Assembly (NCBI RefSeq): GCF_021869535.1
Contig: NW_026262668.1
Coordinates: forward strand, 73,925,558-73,989,557
Length of the DNA stretch: 64,000 nucleotides
Direction of reading: 5' to 3'
Origin: Mytilus californianus
Taxonomy: Eukaryota > Mollusca > Bivalvia > Mytilida > Mytilidae
The notes beneath the pieces were generated by a model that made no database searches, was not told the origin of the DNA, and saw only the letters and a list, made by a program, of their open reading frames with translations. Shown here piece by piece: positions 11,158 to 22,915 of this stretch (within the stretch, counting starts at the first letter, position 1; each line of letters begins with the position of its first letter). The translations under genes were made by a program, and so were the position numbers.

Positions 11158-11515
11158 TATTCGGTTAACCACACATTTTAAGAATACTGATTTTAAAATC
11201 ATTTGTAGTTTGAATCTATTTGATTCCTATAGTCATCATTTCAAAAGGTGTGACTAACGTATAGTGTATTGTCTATTCGTTAACAACACATTTTAAGAAT
11301 ACTAATATTAAAACTATTTGTAGTTTGAATCTATTTGATTCACATAGTCATCATTTCTGACGGTTTTGACTAACGTATAGTTTATAGTCTATTCGTTAAC
11401 CACACGTTTTAGGAATACAAATATTAAAACCATTTTTAATTTGAATCTATTTGATTCCCATAGTCATCATTTCTGAAGGTTTTGACTAACGAATAGTGAA
11501 TAGTCTATTCGTTTT
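11158..11515. repeat. Three-unit tandem repeat, ~117 bp
   Basis: Units begin with ATTCGTTAACCACACATTTT or variants at about 11159, 11275 and 11391. Each contains TTTGAATCTATTTGATTC and ATAGTCATCATTTC. Confidence 0.9.
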
Positions 11516-11574
11516 AGATCCCTTCTGGTCATAAACCTCCTAACGTTTTTACGTATTTCTACATCCCTAGCTTT

Positions 11575-11665
11575 CAAATATTTAGGTTTGAGCATTTCTG
11601 ATGAAGGTAAATCCAGAAAAGCGCTTCGGATGCACGAAATTTATAAAGTGTTGTTCTCTGAGGTA
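11575..11665 (+). repeat. Dispersed repeat with a hammerhead-like core
   Basis: Contains CTGATGAAGGTAAATCCAGA and then AAAGCGCTTCGGATGCAC. The same sequence is on the minus strand at 16341-16378. CTGATGA ... GAAA matches the conserved hammerhead ribozyme core with a weak stem II; stem I is not visible. Confidence 0.55.
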
Positions 11666-11794
11666 TGTATTTTCTGGTCAACTATTGCTGTTAAAGTAAT
11701 ATTCAGCAGATTATATCTAGATAAATTACTTTATGGTGCAAGTTAATAAGATATTAATTTTATTAAACAAACTATCAAGGTTAAATAAATCTAT

Positions 11795-12110
11795 ACTATT
11801 AAAGAAAAAGACCGATTTCATTGACAAAAGGAGATGCAATCAATTTCCCGTCGTTGACTTGTATGTTGTAATATCCCAGCAGCACCTGCATTTAATGTTT
11901 AATACATCTTTCAGTTGATATATTTCAGAGCTTGTGTTTCCTTCATTTGTCCGGATTTCATTGACAGATGGTTGTTGCTTCTGAACCTAGGGTTACTAAT
12001 GTTAACGATCAAGTCAGTAACTTCTGAAGATGGTCGTGTCAAATCATGAATGACTTGGTTGACCGATACGGAATCTGTGTCACAGAAACGATGGATATTT
12101 TTCGACTTAG
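11795..12110 (+). pseudogene. Degenerate Naiad C-terminal fragment
   Basis: Plus-strand remnants equal the C-terminal RT region: GACAAAAGGAGATGCAATCA (KRDD region), then CCAGCAGCACCTGCATT (PAAPA), a TTTCATTGACAG stretch (DFxDR) and GTTGACCGATACGGAAT (VDRYG). Frames are broken by indels. Confidence 0.75.
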
Positions 12111-12780
12111 TACTTAAAAACATTGACTTCTAAATGAAATTAACTTGCAATTTTTTTTTAAATCAGTAAAAAACTTTCTTTGCATGTAATATTAAATCTT
12201 TTATTCAAGTAATATATCTAAGTTTGGTACGGTGGTAATCAGGGACAAGAAGACGTCCTTTTAGTTGTTTTGAATGTAATTCTACGTATTTATTTGTATG
12301 TACATTGGTTTACTTTTGGTTTTATAAGTTCAAGGCACTCGTAGGGAGTGAATGCTAGTGATTGTGGGTGAATCAATCCGATTTCCCAGTACCGACTATC
12401 AAGTTTTCTTAATATTGATACTTAGAAATATCAGATGCTATTCAAATTATTAAGTTGTTTCTCAGCAAGCGCAGCGAACTAGTACAAAAGGCTTCATATT
12501 GTGTCGGGCAATATGATCAATGTGATAAAAATCTGATAATTTTATTTATCGGATATTACAATGTATTTGTCGTTTTCGTTCTAGAAACAATAGTTTGTCT
12601 GTGCTTCCAACATGCCAGAAGAGGTTCTGGTCAAACGTACCAACGTCTGTGCAAACTGTATAATGTCGATGATTAGTCCGGGTCAAAGTAATTAATGCCG
12701 TGTCAACATATTTGACGTCAAAAAACCTTGATATGCAATTTCATATAGAGCTGAACGATGAAAACAGACAGGAAAAACCC
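12111..12780. other. No gene seen
   Basis: Intergenic or intronic sequence downstream of the WIP exon; I looked on the minus strand for a PPLPP-type terminal exon and could not find one. Confidence 0.4.
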
Positions 12781-12789
12781 GATATATAT

Positions 12790-12880
12790 ATGGTAGAGGG
12801 GTCTAAATACAGCACAAACAACATTTTCCAAAAGACCAAAATAGTGAAAAAGTATATTTTAACAAAGTAATTTTCAACGA
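12790..12880 (-). repeat. Fragment of the repeat family at 46800-47890
   Basis: The block GGTAGAGGGGTCTAAATACA and the following ~75 bp match 47126-47200 and 47661-47735. It lies about 50 bp below the WIP exon, in the next intron. Confidence 0.8.
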
Positions 12881-12927
12881 AATTTTCACAAAAAGCTACC
12901 ATTTTTTCCTTAAAAGTTGATACTTAC

Positions 12928-13038
12928 TTGCTTTAACATTTGTTTCTGATTGACTTGGATATTTCTTTTCCTGGTCCTGATATTCTTCAGGATGAGGAAA
13001 ATCTTTAACATCATGGAACCGGAAACGTGTTTCCAAAT
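12928..13038 (-). CDS. WIPF: WIP/WIPF exon encoding the WASP-binding motif
   Basis: A 111-bp internal exon bounded on the minus strand by a strong acceptor (TTCTATATTTCAG) and a consensus donor (GTAAGTAT). It encodes LETRFRFHDVKDFPHPEEY, then QDQEKKYPSQ. WIP family proteins end with a WASP-binding segment of the same pattern (E-x-RF-x-FH, DxP.PE.Y, YPSK), which wraps the WH1 domain of N-WASP to control actin assembly. The exon begins in phase 1, matching the phase-1 end of the proline-rich exon at 16798. It also ends in phase 1, so a further exon, probably a short basic-proline C-terminus, must lie below 12928; I did not find it. The N-terminal WH2 actin-binding exon is also not located. Confidence 0.78.
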
Positions 13039-13094
13039 CTGAAATATAGAATTTTCTATGAAGGCGTTTACCTGACATGCTTTGTAGTTATTTT

Positions 13095-13290
13095 GTAATT
13101 ATAAGAGAGGTGAAGGATACCAAAGGGACATCAAACTCATAAGTCGAAAACAAACTGACAAAACCATGGCCAAAGAAGAAAAAGACAAACAGACAAACCA
13201 CAGTACACAAAACACACAATCTGTCATGATATCCCTTTTCCCTATTCCCCGTAGTAATCCAAGTCTTGGGCGCAATGACATCATTATTTT
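13095..13290 (-). repeat. Tail C fragment, minus orientation
   Basis: Contains the reverse complement of the AACTGACAAAACCATGG / GACATCAAACTCATAAGTCG blocks of family 1 tails. It lies inside the WIP intron. Confidence 0.75.
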
Positions 13291-14522
13291 TTGGATAGGT
13301 AATCAGGTATTATTAGTATTTTTTATAAAATCTGTTGTATGAATGACGCTTTAAACTAAGTTTGTTTTCAACTGTATGTTTTCCAGCACACACGTATCTC
13401 ATCTCTACTTCTTACAATCACCTAATTAGACAGTTGTCTTAATTATATACATTAGAAAGCATATAAATTTGTGGCTTTTTAAACGACTGACCATAAAATA
13501 TCATGATGAAGTAAAAGTTCTTGTAAACACAATAAAATTGATCTGTTTGACTTTACTGTTTTATTTTTTAAATTGTTTGTTCATAATTCTCTCTTTCTAT
13601 ATTATTTCAAGATTTTCTGTAAAAACTGGATTTCAAATTATCAAATAGGACGGTATACTGTTTTGCAATAAGTGTGATTTAGAAACATTTAATAAGTATA
13701 TCAATCATCTTGCAGTGAACCAGCTAACTCTGGCAACAATATATAATTACATTTAATTAAAATCTCATAGATATGTTTCTATTCTTCTATTCTTCTTATC
13801 TGATAATAGATTGTACTTGTATATTTTATGAATCAATTCAAGGATTTTACTAAATTTGTAAGGCAAAGGTTTGCATCGTTTCCAATCAGTTATCTCCTAT
13901 AGTTAAAAGGATAACATTTTATACAGAAATGAATTGTTACATTGGAAAATACAAAAAGTGTCAAATATTTCGGTAGCATGTACATATAACAGAGTGCTGC
14001 ATTTTCGTTTAGATGTATGCACATGGATCTCAGTTTTACTTTTAAATATGTTAACTGATATCAAATGTCTTTTCCTCGTGTGTTCCTTAATATCGCTTCA
14101 AACAGTTACAAATCAGGGATCACTGACTTAAACCAAAAAGAACCGTTCTACTATGGATATTGTAAAATGAGATCTTCAAAAAATACATTTATAATTTGGA
14201 CCCGTTTATTGCATGATGCATGTACGTATCTTATCACCATCACAGTTGATTATCGACATTTAATATATCAACAGGACGAATGTAACTAGTGGTCGAATAG
14301 TAACTGCTTACTCATAAAGTTTTGGTAGGGTCCGAGTAACTCAATCTTTAGTTTTTTTATTTAATTTATAATGGGTTATTTTGTTTTTTTTCGTCCTAGC
14401 CATCCTCATCGACTTTTTTTTTAATTTCTTTTATATCTTAGAAAAGCGTATATAAAATTCACGTTAGATTATAATCCAAAAGATGAAAAATAGGACAATA
14501 ACATGTATGAATACAGATTTCG
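13291..14522. other. WIP intron sequence, no feature seen
   Basis: AT-rich; no repeat unit or exon supported. Confidence 0.5.
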
Positions 14523-16194
14523 TATATGACGTTGCGCACGATGTTGGTACTACTTAAAGCGTTACCACGACGTTCCGCATAATGAAGCGATTTCGACGAT
14601 TTCAAAGAACGTTTCAAGCGTTCAAGCTTATAATTGATGAGGTCAATTTACTGTTGTGAATTTGGTAACCGATTTCGGTTTGTCTGAAAATGCATAGTTT
14701 AACAAATAAAACTCAAAGTGGTCGTACACATATTTTTTTAATGACTATTCATTTATAGGAGTTGTCAGTCATACCAGGCCATAATTGATCATTTTACTTT
14801 TGGCAGCAGTTCGCATTAATGAATCATACATTATATTTCCAAAGTTATACAGATTTCCTTTTAATATAAATTAGATTTTGATTTTATTTTCCCTTTTTAA
14901 TGCATGTTTATACATACTCCTTTTGTTGCATTTATTTCCGTTTCCGTTTCCTTTCTATATTTTATCATTTCCCGATGCTTTTTTTGTCGCAAAATTTCTA
15001 GGTAGTTAAACATTTTGGATTCATGTTTTTCTCATTTCCGTATTTTTGTGGCATTATGCATATCCTTTGTTTTGTTATAATAGCCAGCAATGGTTTTTCT
15101 CTATTCTATTTTATTAACAAAAAAATTATGCATGTTGCTTTTGATGATTTAAAACTTGCAGATAGACAACGTTCCTTGAATAAAGCAAATGTCATGAATG
15201 TGCTGAAAAAAACTAAGATCCCGATATTTTTTATATCAATCTCATTTGGTCAACATTTGAATTTAAACTTAAACTTTTCCTTTATCATACATTGGTTATA
15301 TTATAACTTATATTTTTTATTTTGATTCGAAATAAACTGGAAACAAATAATTATGAAATAAAATCAAAAACCTGAGCATGACATCAATTACGTTTTGCGA
15401 ACGTTGGGACAAAACGGCTATACTTTTTGAAACGATATAAACATCTTGTTGCCTATCGAAAAAATGTTAAACACTATATTGTTTAAAAAGAAAAAGAAAA
15501 AAACTTTTACCGCCAAGTTTTATTTTCTTTGATCTAACTATGCTTATTTAATATACAGCCTGTTAAAACCTCAATTGTAAAGAAAATACAGCGTTTTTTT
15601 CGTTAGGACAAGATGATAATTTTTGAAGTCATTGCAATAGAAACTATACGCATGGTTTCCGGCCAAAAAATATCATGAACCAGGAGAAAAGTGAAAAAAC
15701 TTTCAAAATATCATAAATATTTTTCCTCTCAGCTTTTCCAATTTCACGGTATAAATGCGCAAACCCGATATATGCTTACCTTGCATATGCTTGGACATTT
15801 TTCAGACCGTTTTCAAAAATAACATTTTCCGGTTTACGGTTTCAGTGATATTGATTTTGCTTTAACACGGGAATAACAATAACAATAGCAATATGCTTGT
15901 GAAGTTTTGCGATGGTCAGAAAAAAAATACTGTAGGAAAGAAACGGAACTCCGATCTTTTGCACACAAAATGTAACGTTGGACATTACGTTTTTGCGTGA
16001 AAATGGGATAATTAAGTGTTATAATTCTTGATATTTTAAATTTCGGTTCCTTTTTTCTTTATTTTCAAGTCTAATGTAATAAATTCAACCAAAAATCACT
16101 ATATTTTTATCGAACTGATCAGTCTACGTATTTATTTTCATGCTAATCTATAGCAAAATGGAATTCGTACCAACATCGTGCGCAACGTCATATA
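14523..16194. mobile_element. 1.67-kb element with perfect 28-bp terminal inverted repeats
   Basis: Positions 14523-14550 (starting TATATGACGTTGCGCACGAT) and 16167-16194 are exact reverse complements over 28 bases. The outermost bases read TA on both sides, compatible with a TA target duplication as in Tc1/mariner-type insertion, but this is not proven. No transposase-sized open frame lies inside; the longest is a 100-codon low-complexity frame at 15023-15325. It looks like a non-autonomous DNA transposon inserted in the WIP intron. The perfect arms suggest modest age. Confidence 0.8.
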
Positions 16195-16337
16195 GTAAAA
16201 TTTTGCTTCTGAACCGGGGTTATCTCTCTTTAATCGTTACGTTACATTAACGCAACTGCAAATTACATTTGTCCTTATGTATTATTCAGTATGTAACGCA
16301 ACGATTAAAAAAAGAATGAAAACAACACGTTAAAAAT

Positions 16338-16400
16338 TTAATGCGTCCGAAGAGCTTTTCTGGATTTACCTTCATCAGGAACGCTCAAAGCCGGGAACAT
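16338..16400 (-). repeat. Dispersed repeat with a hammerhead-like core
   Basis: The minus strand reads CTGATGAAGGTAAATCCAGA and then AAAGCTCTTCGGACGCATTA, the same family as 11575-11665. Confidence 0.55.
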
Positions 16401-16797
16401 TTAATATTTATTCTAAAAGGAACAAAACAAATTATGTAGGTGTGTCTCTTATGCGGAACAACTGTATGCTTACAGTATAGTAATTGGCAGTTTTTGGTTT
16501 GTGAATAAAATAAACCAATGCTCCTTAAACTTATAACTGACAAAGGATGTTGAACAATGGCAGATATTATCTTTAAACCTATACTTAATCAGTTAAAAAA
16601 TCTTATTATAGAACATTTGGAAAATTGAAAACCAAGCCCATTACTCATAAATAATTACTTCCCTTTTGATATAACAGATAACATAGAAACTTTCCAACTG
16701 TCGGAGACTTTCATTTAAGCAATATATAAACATGTTTCGTAACATTGCCATGAATAATGACGATTTGTAGGTTTTATGAACTAGATACAATTTTTAC

Positions 16798-17380
16798 CTG
16801 GTGTAGAAGAGCCATGGCTGTGTGAAACACTTGATTTTCTAGCTGGTAACTTAGGTGGAACTTCTAACGCGTTAGGTACTATATTCGTTGATCTAATGGG
16901 TACGTTTCCATTAGCTGTATGTTTAGGTGATGATCTGCTATTTGGTGGAATTGGTGGTATAGTATCATTGGCTGGTGGTGGTGGTAATGGCCGTTTTTGA
17001 GACTCAGATGTTGATGATTCATTTGGCACTGGAGGTAATCCACGACGTAAAGTTGAAACACTATTATGTTCATGCGGTGTTACGGGACTGCTCACGTATC
17101 TGTCTTCCGCAGGTGGCGGAGGTAGAGGACGTTTATTTAAAGTTTGTCCACTTGTGTTTAACGAGTTTGATACTTGAACTCGGCGAGTGGTTTGACTCGC
17201 ATGATTATGCGGAGAACTGTTTACATTTTGTGCCGGAGGTGGCGGTAAGGCTCGATTTTTAACTGGAGGTTGGTGTGTTGACAAATGCGAAGGACTGTTA
17301 GGTGTTTCCGGTAAAGGTCTCCCTCTCTGTGATGGTACTCGGGCTGGAAGCTTAGGAGCTGACATAATATCTAACACCAT
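16798..17380 (-). CDS. WIPF: WIP/WIPF proline-rich exon
   Basis: A 194-codon open exon on the minus strand. It contains repeated SH3- and profilin-type ligands: KLPAR at both ends (residues ~10 and ~180), NRALPPPP (~43), KRPLPPPP (~83 and ~129), RRGLPPVP (~113) and IPPIPP (~143). It is serine/threonine-rich and predicted disordered, as in WIP, CR16 and WIRE. It ends at a donor reading CCAG|GTAAAAATT, leaving one overhanging base (phase 1), which joins exactly to the WASP-binding exon at 13038. The upstream end is uncertain: acceptor-like AG sites lie at about 17412 (TTATTTTCAG) and 17393 (ATAATGTAG). An in-frame stop precedes the ATG at 17380, so either this ATG starts the protein or the exon begins just above it. 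The role is inferred from family: a scaffold linking WASP to actin and SH3 adaptors. Confidence 0.75.
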
Positions 17381-17509
17381 AATGAGGCTACATTATAATA
17401 GTACTTTTCACTGAAAATAAAATTAGAGAAAAAAAAATGAAAGAAGAAATTATACCACTACTATTTTTGTACTTCTGAATTCTAAATGGAAAACTCCGAG
17501 GCTCCGTGT

Positions 17510-17605
17510 TAAAGGCCGTACTTTGACCTATAATAGTTTACTTTTACAAATTGTGACTTGCATGGAGAGTTGTCTCATTGGCACTCATACCACATCTTCT
17601 TATAT
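17510..17605 (+). repeat. Tail A fragment
   Basis: Blocks AAGGCCGTACTTTGACCTAT, GAGAGTTGTCTCATTGGCAC and ACCACATCTTCTTAT match the last ~95 bp of Naiad family 2. It lies just upstream of the WIP exon. Confidence 0.8.
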
Positions 17606-17724
17606 CTATTCAGTGATTTTGTTTCACGCTAACTGAAGTTAGCAAATAAAAAGTAAAATTGTTATTCTGTAATGTAATGGGAAGTATTGGTTAATATATT
17701 TAAAAATAAATGGGGAATGTGTCC

Positions 17725-18318
17725 ATGGGACACAGATGATGCCCCCGCTTGCATATCATATAAAGTTATAAAGGGACATAACTGAAGAATGGTAAAAGTG
17801 ACGCTACCCAAATTTGTTATTGATCTGAGTTTTGTAGTAATAAGTATTGTGTATAAGTTTCATAACATTTGGTTGAGGCAAACTTAAGTTTGAGAACGGA
17901 AACAAAAAATTCAGCATTTTTTCCTTTTGTAAAGAGGCATAACTCTAGAACAGTAAAAGTGACACCACCAAAAATCAAACTTGATCTGTATTTTGTGGTA
18001 ATAAGCATTGTGTATAAGTTTCATAACATTTGGTTGAGGCAAACTTAAGTTAGAGAACGGATACGAAAAATTCAGCAATTTTTCCATTTGTAAAGGGCAT
18101 AACTCTAGAACGGTTAAAGTGACACCACCAAAATTCAAATTTGATCTGTATTTTGTGGTAATAAGCATTGTGTATAAGTTTATAACATTTGGTTGAGGCA
18201 AACTTAAGTTAGAGAACGGAAACCAACTTTGGGACGGACGGACGTACGGACGTACGGACGTACGTACGGACGGACAAGGGTAAAACTTAATGCCCCCTCC
18301 GCTACGGCGGGGGCATAA
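17725..18318. mobile_element. pearl-like / Helentron-associated element with three ~160-bp tandem repeats
   Basis: The block GGTTGAGGCAAACTTAAGTT recurs at 17871, 18032 and 18191, a period of 159-161 bp. The repeats run from ~17765 and are followed by a GGAC/GTAC tetranucleotide run (18232-18276), then a GC-rich hairpin at 18291-18315 (GCCCCCTCCGC / GGCGGGGGC). A related GATGCCCCCGC motif lies at the start (17737). Tandem ~160-bp units plus a GGAC-type microsatellite plus terminal structure is the architecture I know for pearl elements of bivalves, which are grouped with Helentron-associated elements. It encodes nothing. Confidence 0.7.
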
Positions 18319-18609
18319 AAAGGTATATAATATATCATCATATACTCAGCAAAGAATAGGAAAATTACAAAGCATCTATAAAATACCATAGCATGTATGA
18401 ATTATTTTTGTTTACAGAATACAAACCTCAATAAACAACAGCGACATAAACAAAGCCGACGGGTTCTGGTACATATAGACAGGTTAGAATAAAGCGAATC
18501 TGATACTTTTTTTGACAAAAAACAATTTTAATATTCACACTATCATTTTTTTGTATTCACAACTTTTACACTTGCTTGGTATAGCGAATAGACATCTGCT
18601 TGTCCATTG

Positions 18610-18670
18610 TTGAAGGCCGTATGTTAAACTCTTAGATATCCTTAAGATGTTTGTATAATTATGTCTCATT
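18610..18670 (+). repeat. Short tail A fragment
   Basis: GTTGAAGGCCGTATG and ATGTCTCATTGAC are recognisable tail A blocks; strongly diverged. Confidence 0.45.
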
Positions 18671-18682
18671 GACCTATTCACC

Positions 18683-18794
18683 TGCGGCTCTTTTCACAAA
18701 AAATCTTAAGAGTAAAAATACTCGTAAGTCATACACATTTCAGTATAACTTGCGATCAATTTTAATCGTAAGATTTTTTGTGAAAAGAGTCGCA
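18683..18794. mobile_element. Palindromic MITE-like element, ~112 bp
   Basis: The left arm TGCGGCTCTTTTCACAAAAA followed by ATCTTA is matched by the right arm ending GTGAAAAGAGTCGCA, with ~28-bp arms and one or two mismatches. A half copy lies at 1776-1849. Confidence 0.8.
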
Positions 18795-20136
18795 GAACCA
18801 CACTATTACAATCCATTGCATTGAACTATATTTACGAGTCCATAGGAGCCTTAGCTATGCATATTTGTGTACTGGGGGGCTTATAAACAATATAAATTCA
18901 CCACTCGGATTAAAAGACTGACAGTTTCGATGTTAAAAGACCATCCATGGTTGGGGAGCAAAAATTATAAATCAAATTAAAACAACAAATAAAAAATGTG
19001 ATTGAAAATAAGATAAAAGTGTGACAAAAATAAATGTCCTCACATACGCATTCCTAGCAAAATTAATTCGAATAATTGCTGCTTTCGTGAAAATGAAACA
19101 TCCAAAGTACCAAAAGTGGTTATTTATTAATAAAAGATTATGATAATTATAAAATGTTAAATATAAATAAAAAAAAATACGTGAGGTATTCACCAAAAAG
19201 ACAGCAATCCAACAACACATACAAAAATAGACAGCTATAGGTCAACATGTAGTTTCCAACCATGTGTCAATACCAATTATGGAAAATCCCTCTAGTCTAA
19301 ATAAATGGCGACTATATTCAACAGGGAAAATAAAAAAAAATCGCCATCAACACGAAATATCTAAAGGCGAAAAACACAAACATATAAACCACTCACACAC
19401 CATCTGTTATACGTGGCTATATGTAAAATTTCAAAACAATAAATACATGAAGTACTGTGTCAGTGAGACTGCAACTTGACACCATTAATATACTAGTATA
19501 TATATATATATAGGTCACCATCCGGTCTCCAACTTAAGACAAGCTCTTTAATCATATGACAAGCTAGATCGCCGTAACTGCATTGCAAGCTATAAATTGG
19601 CCTGTAGACAAATTCATAATTTTAAGTTATATCGCACTATATATTAACTCGTCGAATAACCGGAAGACTAACACAGGATAATGTCCTACTATTTATAATA
19701 ACTTTATTGTATATATTTTACAACAATAGATACTTTAAACTGCATCCGAGATCTACAATATGCACACACAAAACAACAATCGTCTTATCCGACCAATCCG
19801 AATATCATTGTTGAGAAATGCCAGAATCCTTGCAAAAACTCTTTATTTGAGGTCATAAGAGTTGCGCTTTGTAAAAGCAGAGTTCAGATACCTTGTAGAT
19901 CTGTACAACCAATAATCAATCGCCTATTTTACCGGTCCCTGGACACGGTATGTTTGTACTGTGTGCAACTGAACACTCAGATACTAAAAATATATCTATT
20001 GTACATGACCAAATAAATGATAAATGTCTTTTACAATGGCAGCTGATTTCATTACAGTATAAAGAATTCGAGAGGCATCATTTCTTCTACCATATTATAG
20101 ATCTTCCGACTGAAATATGGATGCAATCTACATATC

Positions 20137-20171
<35 letters not shown>

Positions 20172-21470
20172 TTCAATGTACTTATTTAAAGACTATATTT
20201 GTCGACTAAATCTCACACGCAAAAAACATGTAAATTATGTAATTGTTTGTTCGAATGTAGGCACCTTATTTGTCATGCATTTATTTATGCGAGTGCATAG
20301 TAAGAAAGATATCCCAAATTCTGTCTCGCAGCAAGACTAATGGGGTCGTACGTATGACGTTTGTCAGGCTATATAAATACATTGCCAAGTCCAGGCTAAA
20401 AAAAACCGTTTATTCCATATGCACGAATTGGGGAATTTCAGTCCACGAAAACCGATCGGCAACTCTTCGGAACGGGGGTTCATACAAGTGACATTCTTAT
20501 TTCTGTAATCAAATAAAATGTATTTTTCCTGTGTCAGTAAAACTTGTATTCTATTTATTAGTCTGCGTAGTTCTACAGTCTACTGGCTTTTAATTTGTTC
20601 TGGTCCTGAACTTGCACCAAATATTTTTATGCAATCAGGTGCAAAGCAACCACTAATCAATCAAGTATACATATATTAAGAATTGTGAAGTTTTATGTTC
20701 AATAGTTTAAAATCTGCTAGTTTTACAAATGATTACAACTGCATCTATTATTAAACTCAGTACAATTTTTTCACATTGTATTGGATACGTAGGTATGTTG
20801 TCTACACAGAACAGATTAATACTGAAAGTCTATTACATAATTTACGTCAACATACACAGGTGAAACTTTTCCATTTTGAAAACATCTTTTTGTTCAACTT
20901 TGTAATAGAATGAGTACTCCATTTTTTATCTGATTCATTTGTCATCGGATTTTCTCCGAAGTTACTTATATCAACATCATAATAATAAAAATGATAATAA
21001 TAATAATAATAATAACAAAAGTTTATTATTCAAAGGCAGTTATAAAATTTACGTTACAAATAGTCATGAAATAACCTCAGTGATTTAGAGAATATTTACA
21101 TTAAATTATGAACTATCTACTGTGTAATAGGCATTTATCTGGGTTGATTAGATCTTTTGATGTTGTGATTAGACAATATTTATACTCTTACAAAAACAAG
21201 TGTTCGGTCAAGCAGCGTCAGTTTCAAACGTTTACTAACTGGTCGATATCATATAACAAATGACCAACGCAAAATCTTTCAAACCATCAAAACAACCAAG
21301 AAAAGAGTTTGGCGTTTAATTTTCATATCAACAAGACATTTTTCCAAAAAAAAGTTTTATATATATATATATATATTTCTTTCTAACATCAGCATATTTA
21401 TCGCATTCAATAATAAAATGGTATTCATACACTACATGACGATTATCACACATGTTATAGAACTAGTAAT
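18795..21470. other. No gene; microsatellites and one SINE-like fragment
   Basis: TA runs lie at 19493-19512 and 20139-20168, and an AATAAT run at 20990-21017. A diverged 3' piece of the SINE-like retroposon with a CAATCA-type tail lies at 20585-20665. No exon supported. Confidence 0.5.
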
Positions 21471-21474
21471 ATAA

Positions 21475-21745
21475 AAATAAGGAGATGAGATATGATAACT
21501 CTCTTTCAATATCATAACATTTGGCGATTTCAACATTGGGACTTTAGGCAGATAATCTACATTTACAAATATATGGTTCATACCGTATAGTCTGGAACAG
21601 AATAAAAGGCCACGACATGAAAAATGTGAAACAATTCAAACGAGAAAACTAACGGCCTAATTTATAACAAAATATTTTACGATAAACGAATATGACAGAC
21701 ATGAACAAACGACAACCACTGAACTACATACACATGTGCATATAA
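21475..21745 (-). repeat. Tail A, minus orientation, diverged
   Basis: Contains reverse-complement blocks GGAGATGAGATATGATAAC, ATAAAAGGCCACGACATG, CAATTCAAACGAGAAAACTA and ACGACAACCACTGAA. Confidence 0.8.
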
Positions 21746-21794
21746 GGATTGTTCTTTGGAAATTCATTGAAAAAGACAGAGAGTTCTAATCTTG

Positions 21795-22315
21795 TACCTT
21801 TTTTGTTTAACGTTTTTCATGTTATTCAGCTCAATGTATAACTACGCAGATGACAACACATTGTCATTATGTAGTCCTGATTTTGACCAGCTAATATCTA
21901 AATTAGAAAACGAATCCAAACAATTGATTGAATGGTTTGAATTTAATAAAATGCAAGCTATTTAATCCTCACAAATTCCAGGTGTTAGCAATTGACCAAA
22001 AAACTTTTGCGAAGAGCCCATCAATACATATTAAAAATTCTAATTCATCTTGCAAGGCTGTGGTTAAATTGTTGGGCATAGACATTGAATACCAGTTAAA
22101 TTTCGATATACATATTAATGTAATTTGTGAAGAAATGCATCTCAGCAGCTTAATATTTTGAAAAAACACGCTATATTTCTTACTTTTATATTGAGTAATT
22201 TTAATTTTTGCTTGGCAATGAAAAAAAACTTCAACAAAATTAGAAAAAATGCGAGAGAGAGCACTCCAGTTTGTGTATTATAGCATACAGCTTGAGCATG
22301 AGGAAACTTTTAATG
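21795..22315 (+). pseudogene. LINE reverse transcriptase relic
   Basis: The plus strand reads YNYADDNTLSLCS (RT motif C, 21837-21875), a leucine- and glutamate-rich stretch ending LIEWFEFNKMQA, then NPHKFQVLAI (thumb region), LLGIDIEYQLNFDIHI, and near 22250 RERALQFVYYSIQLEHEETF. This order is the C-terminal RT region of non-LTR retrotransposons of the CR1/Jockey type. Frames are broken by at least two indels; both ends are truncated. Confidence 0.8.
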
Positions 22316-22915
22316 GCCTCCACATATGACGAGAGACAAACTCTGTTAGTGTAATGGAAACAGATAGATATGGTGACTCAAAATCACAACACACACACGC
22401 AAAAAAATTAAAACATAAGATGCTATATGAAAGATGAGCCATTATATTTTTTGTCATATAAATTCCCTGCAAAATCTACGTTAATACGGAGATGGCTATA
22501 GTTATAATTATCTTAGCTTATGGTATAATTCTTAAGTAAAGAGAAACCCGTCCTGTTAAAAGGAAGTTAAAAAGTCTTGTTCAAAAGATATCTTCTCCTT
22601 GTTGTTCCTTATCAAAAAGAGATGGGAAGTTAATGATAAAAGTTTACAATGCATACAAAAGAAAATGAAATCATAAGAGTTATTTAACTTATTGTTAAAG
22701 TTAACTCTATTTCTAGCATATTTCGACAGTTATTGCCTTCATATTTATAAATAATACTAGATTGTTTACTCTTTCATGGTCAATTATGGAGAGTTAATTC
22801 TTTGCTCCATAGGAAAAACTAGAGAAAAACTTTCAGTATGTAAGGCATTTAATTAGAAAGCGTGGGTCAATTTTACTTATGCTTTTATTAAATTTCTGAG
22901 GAGGAGGGAATACAC
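22316..22915. other. No feature seen
   Basis: AT-rich spacer with a short CACACACACG run near 22390. Confidence 0.5.

Noticed and set aside
15023-15325. 100-codon hydrophobic open frame inside the TIR element
   Set aside because: Composition reflects T-rich sequence; no transposase motif (DDE/D or zinc finger) is visible.
17817-18201. Overlapping minus-strand open frames with internal repeats
   Set aside because: They come from the three 160-bp tandem units of the pearl-like element.
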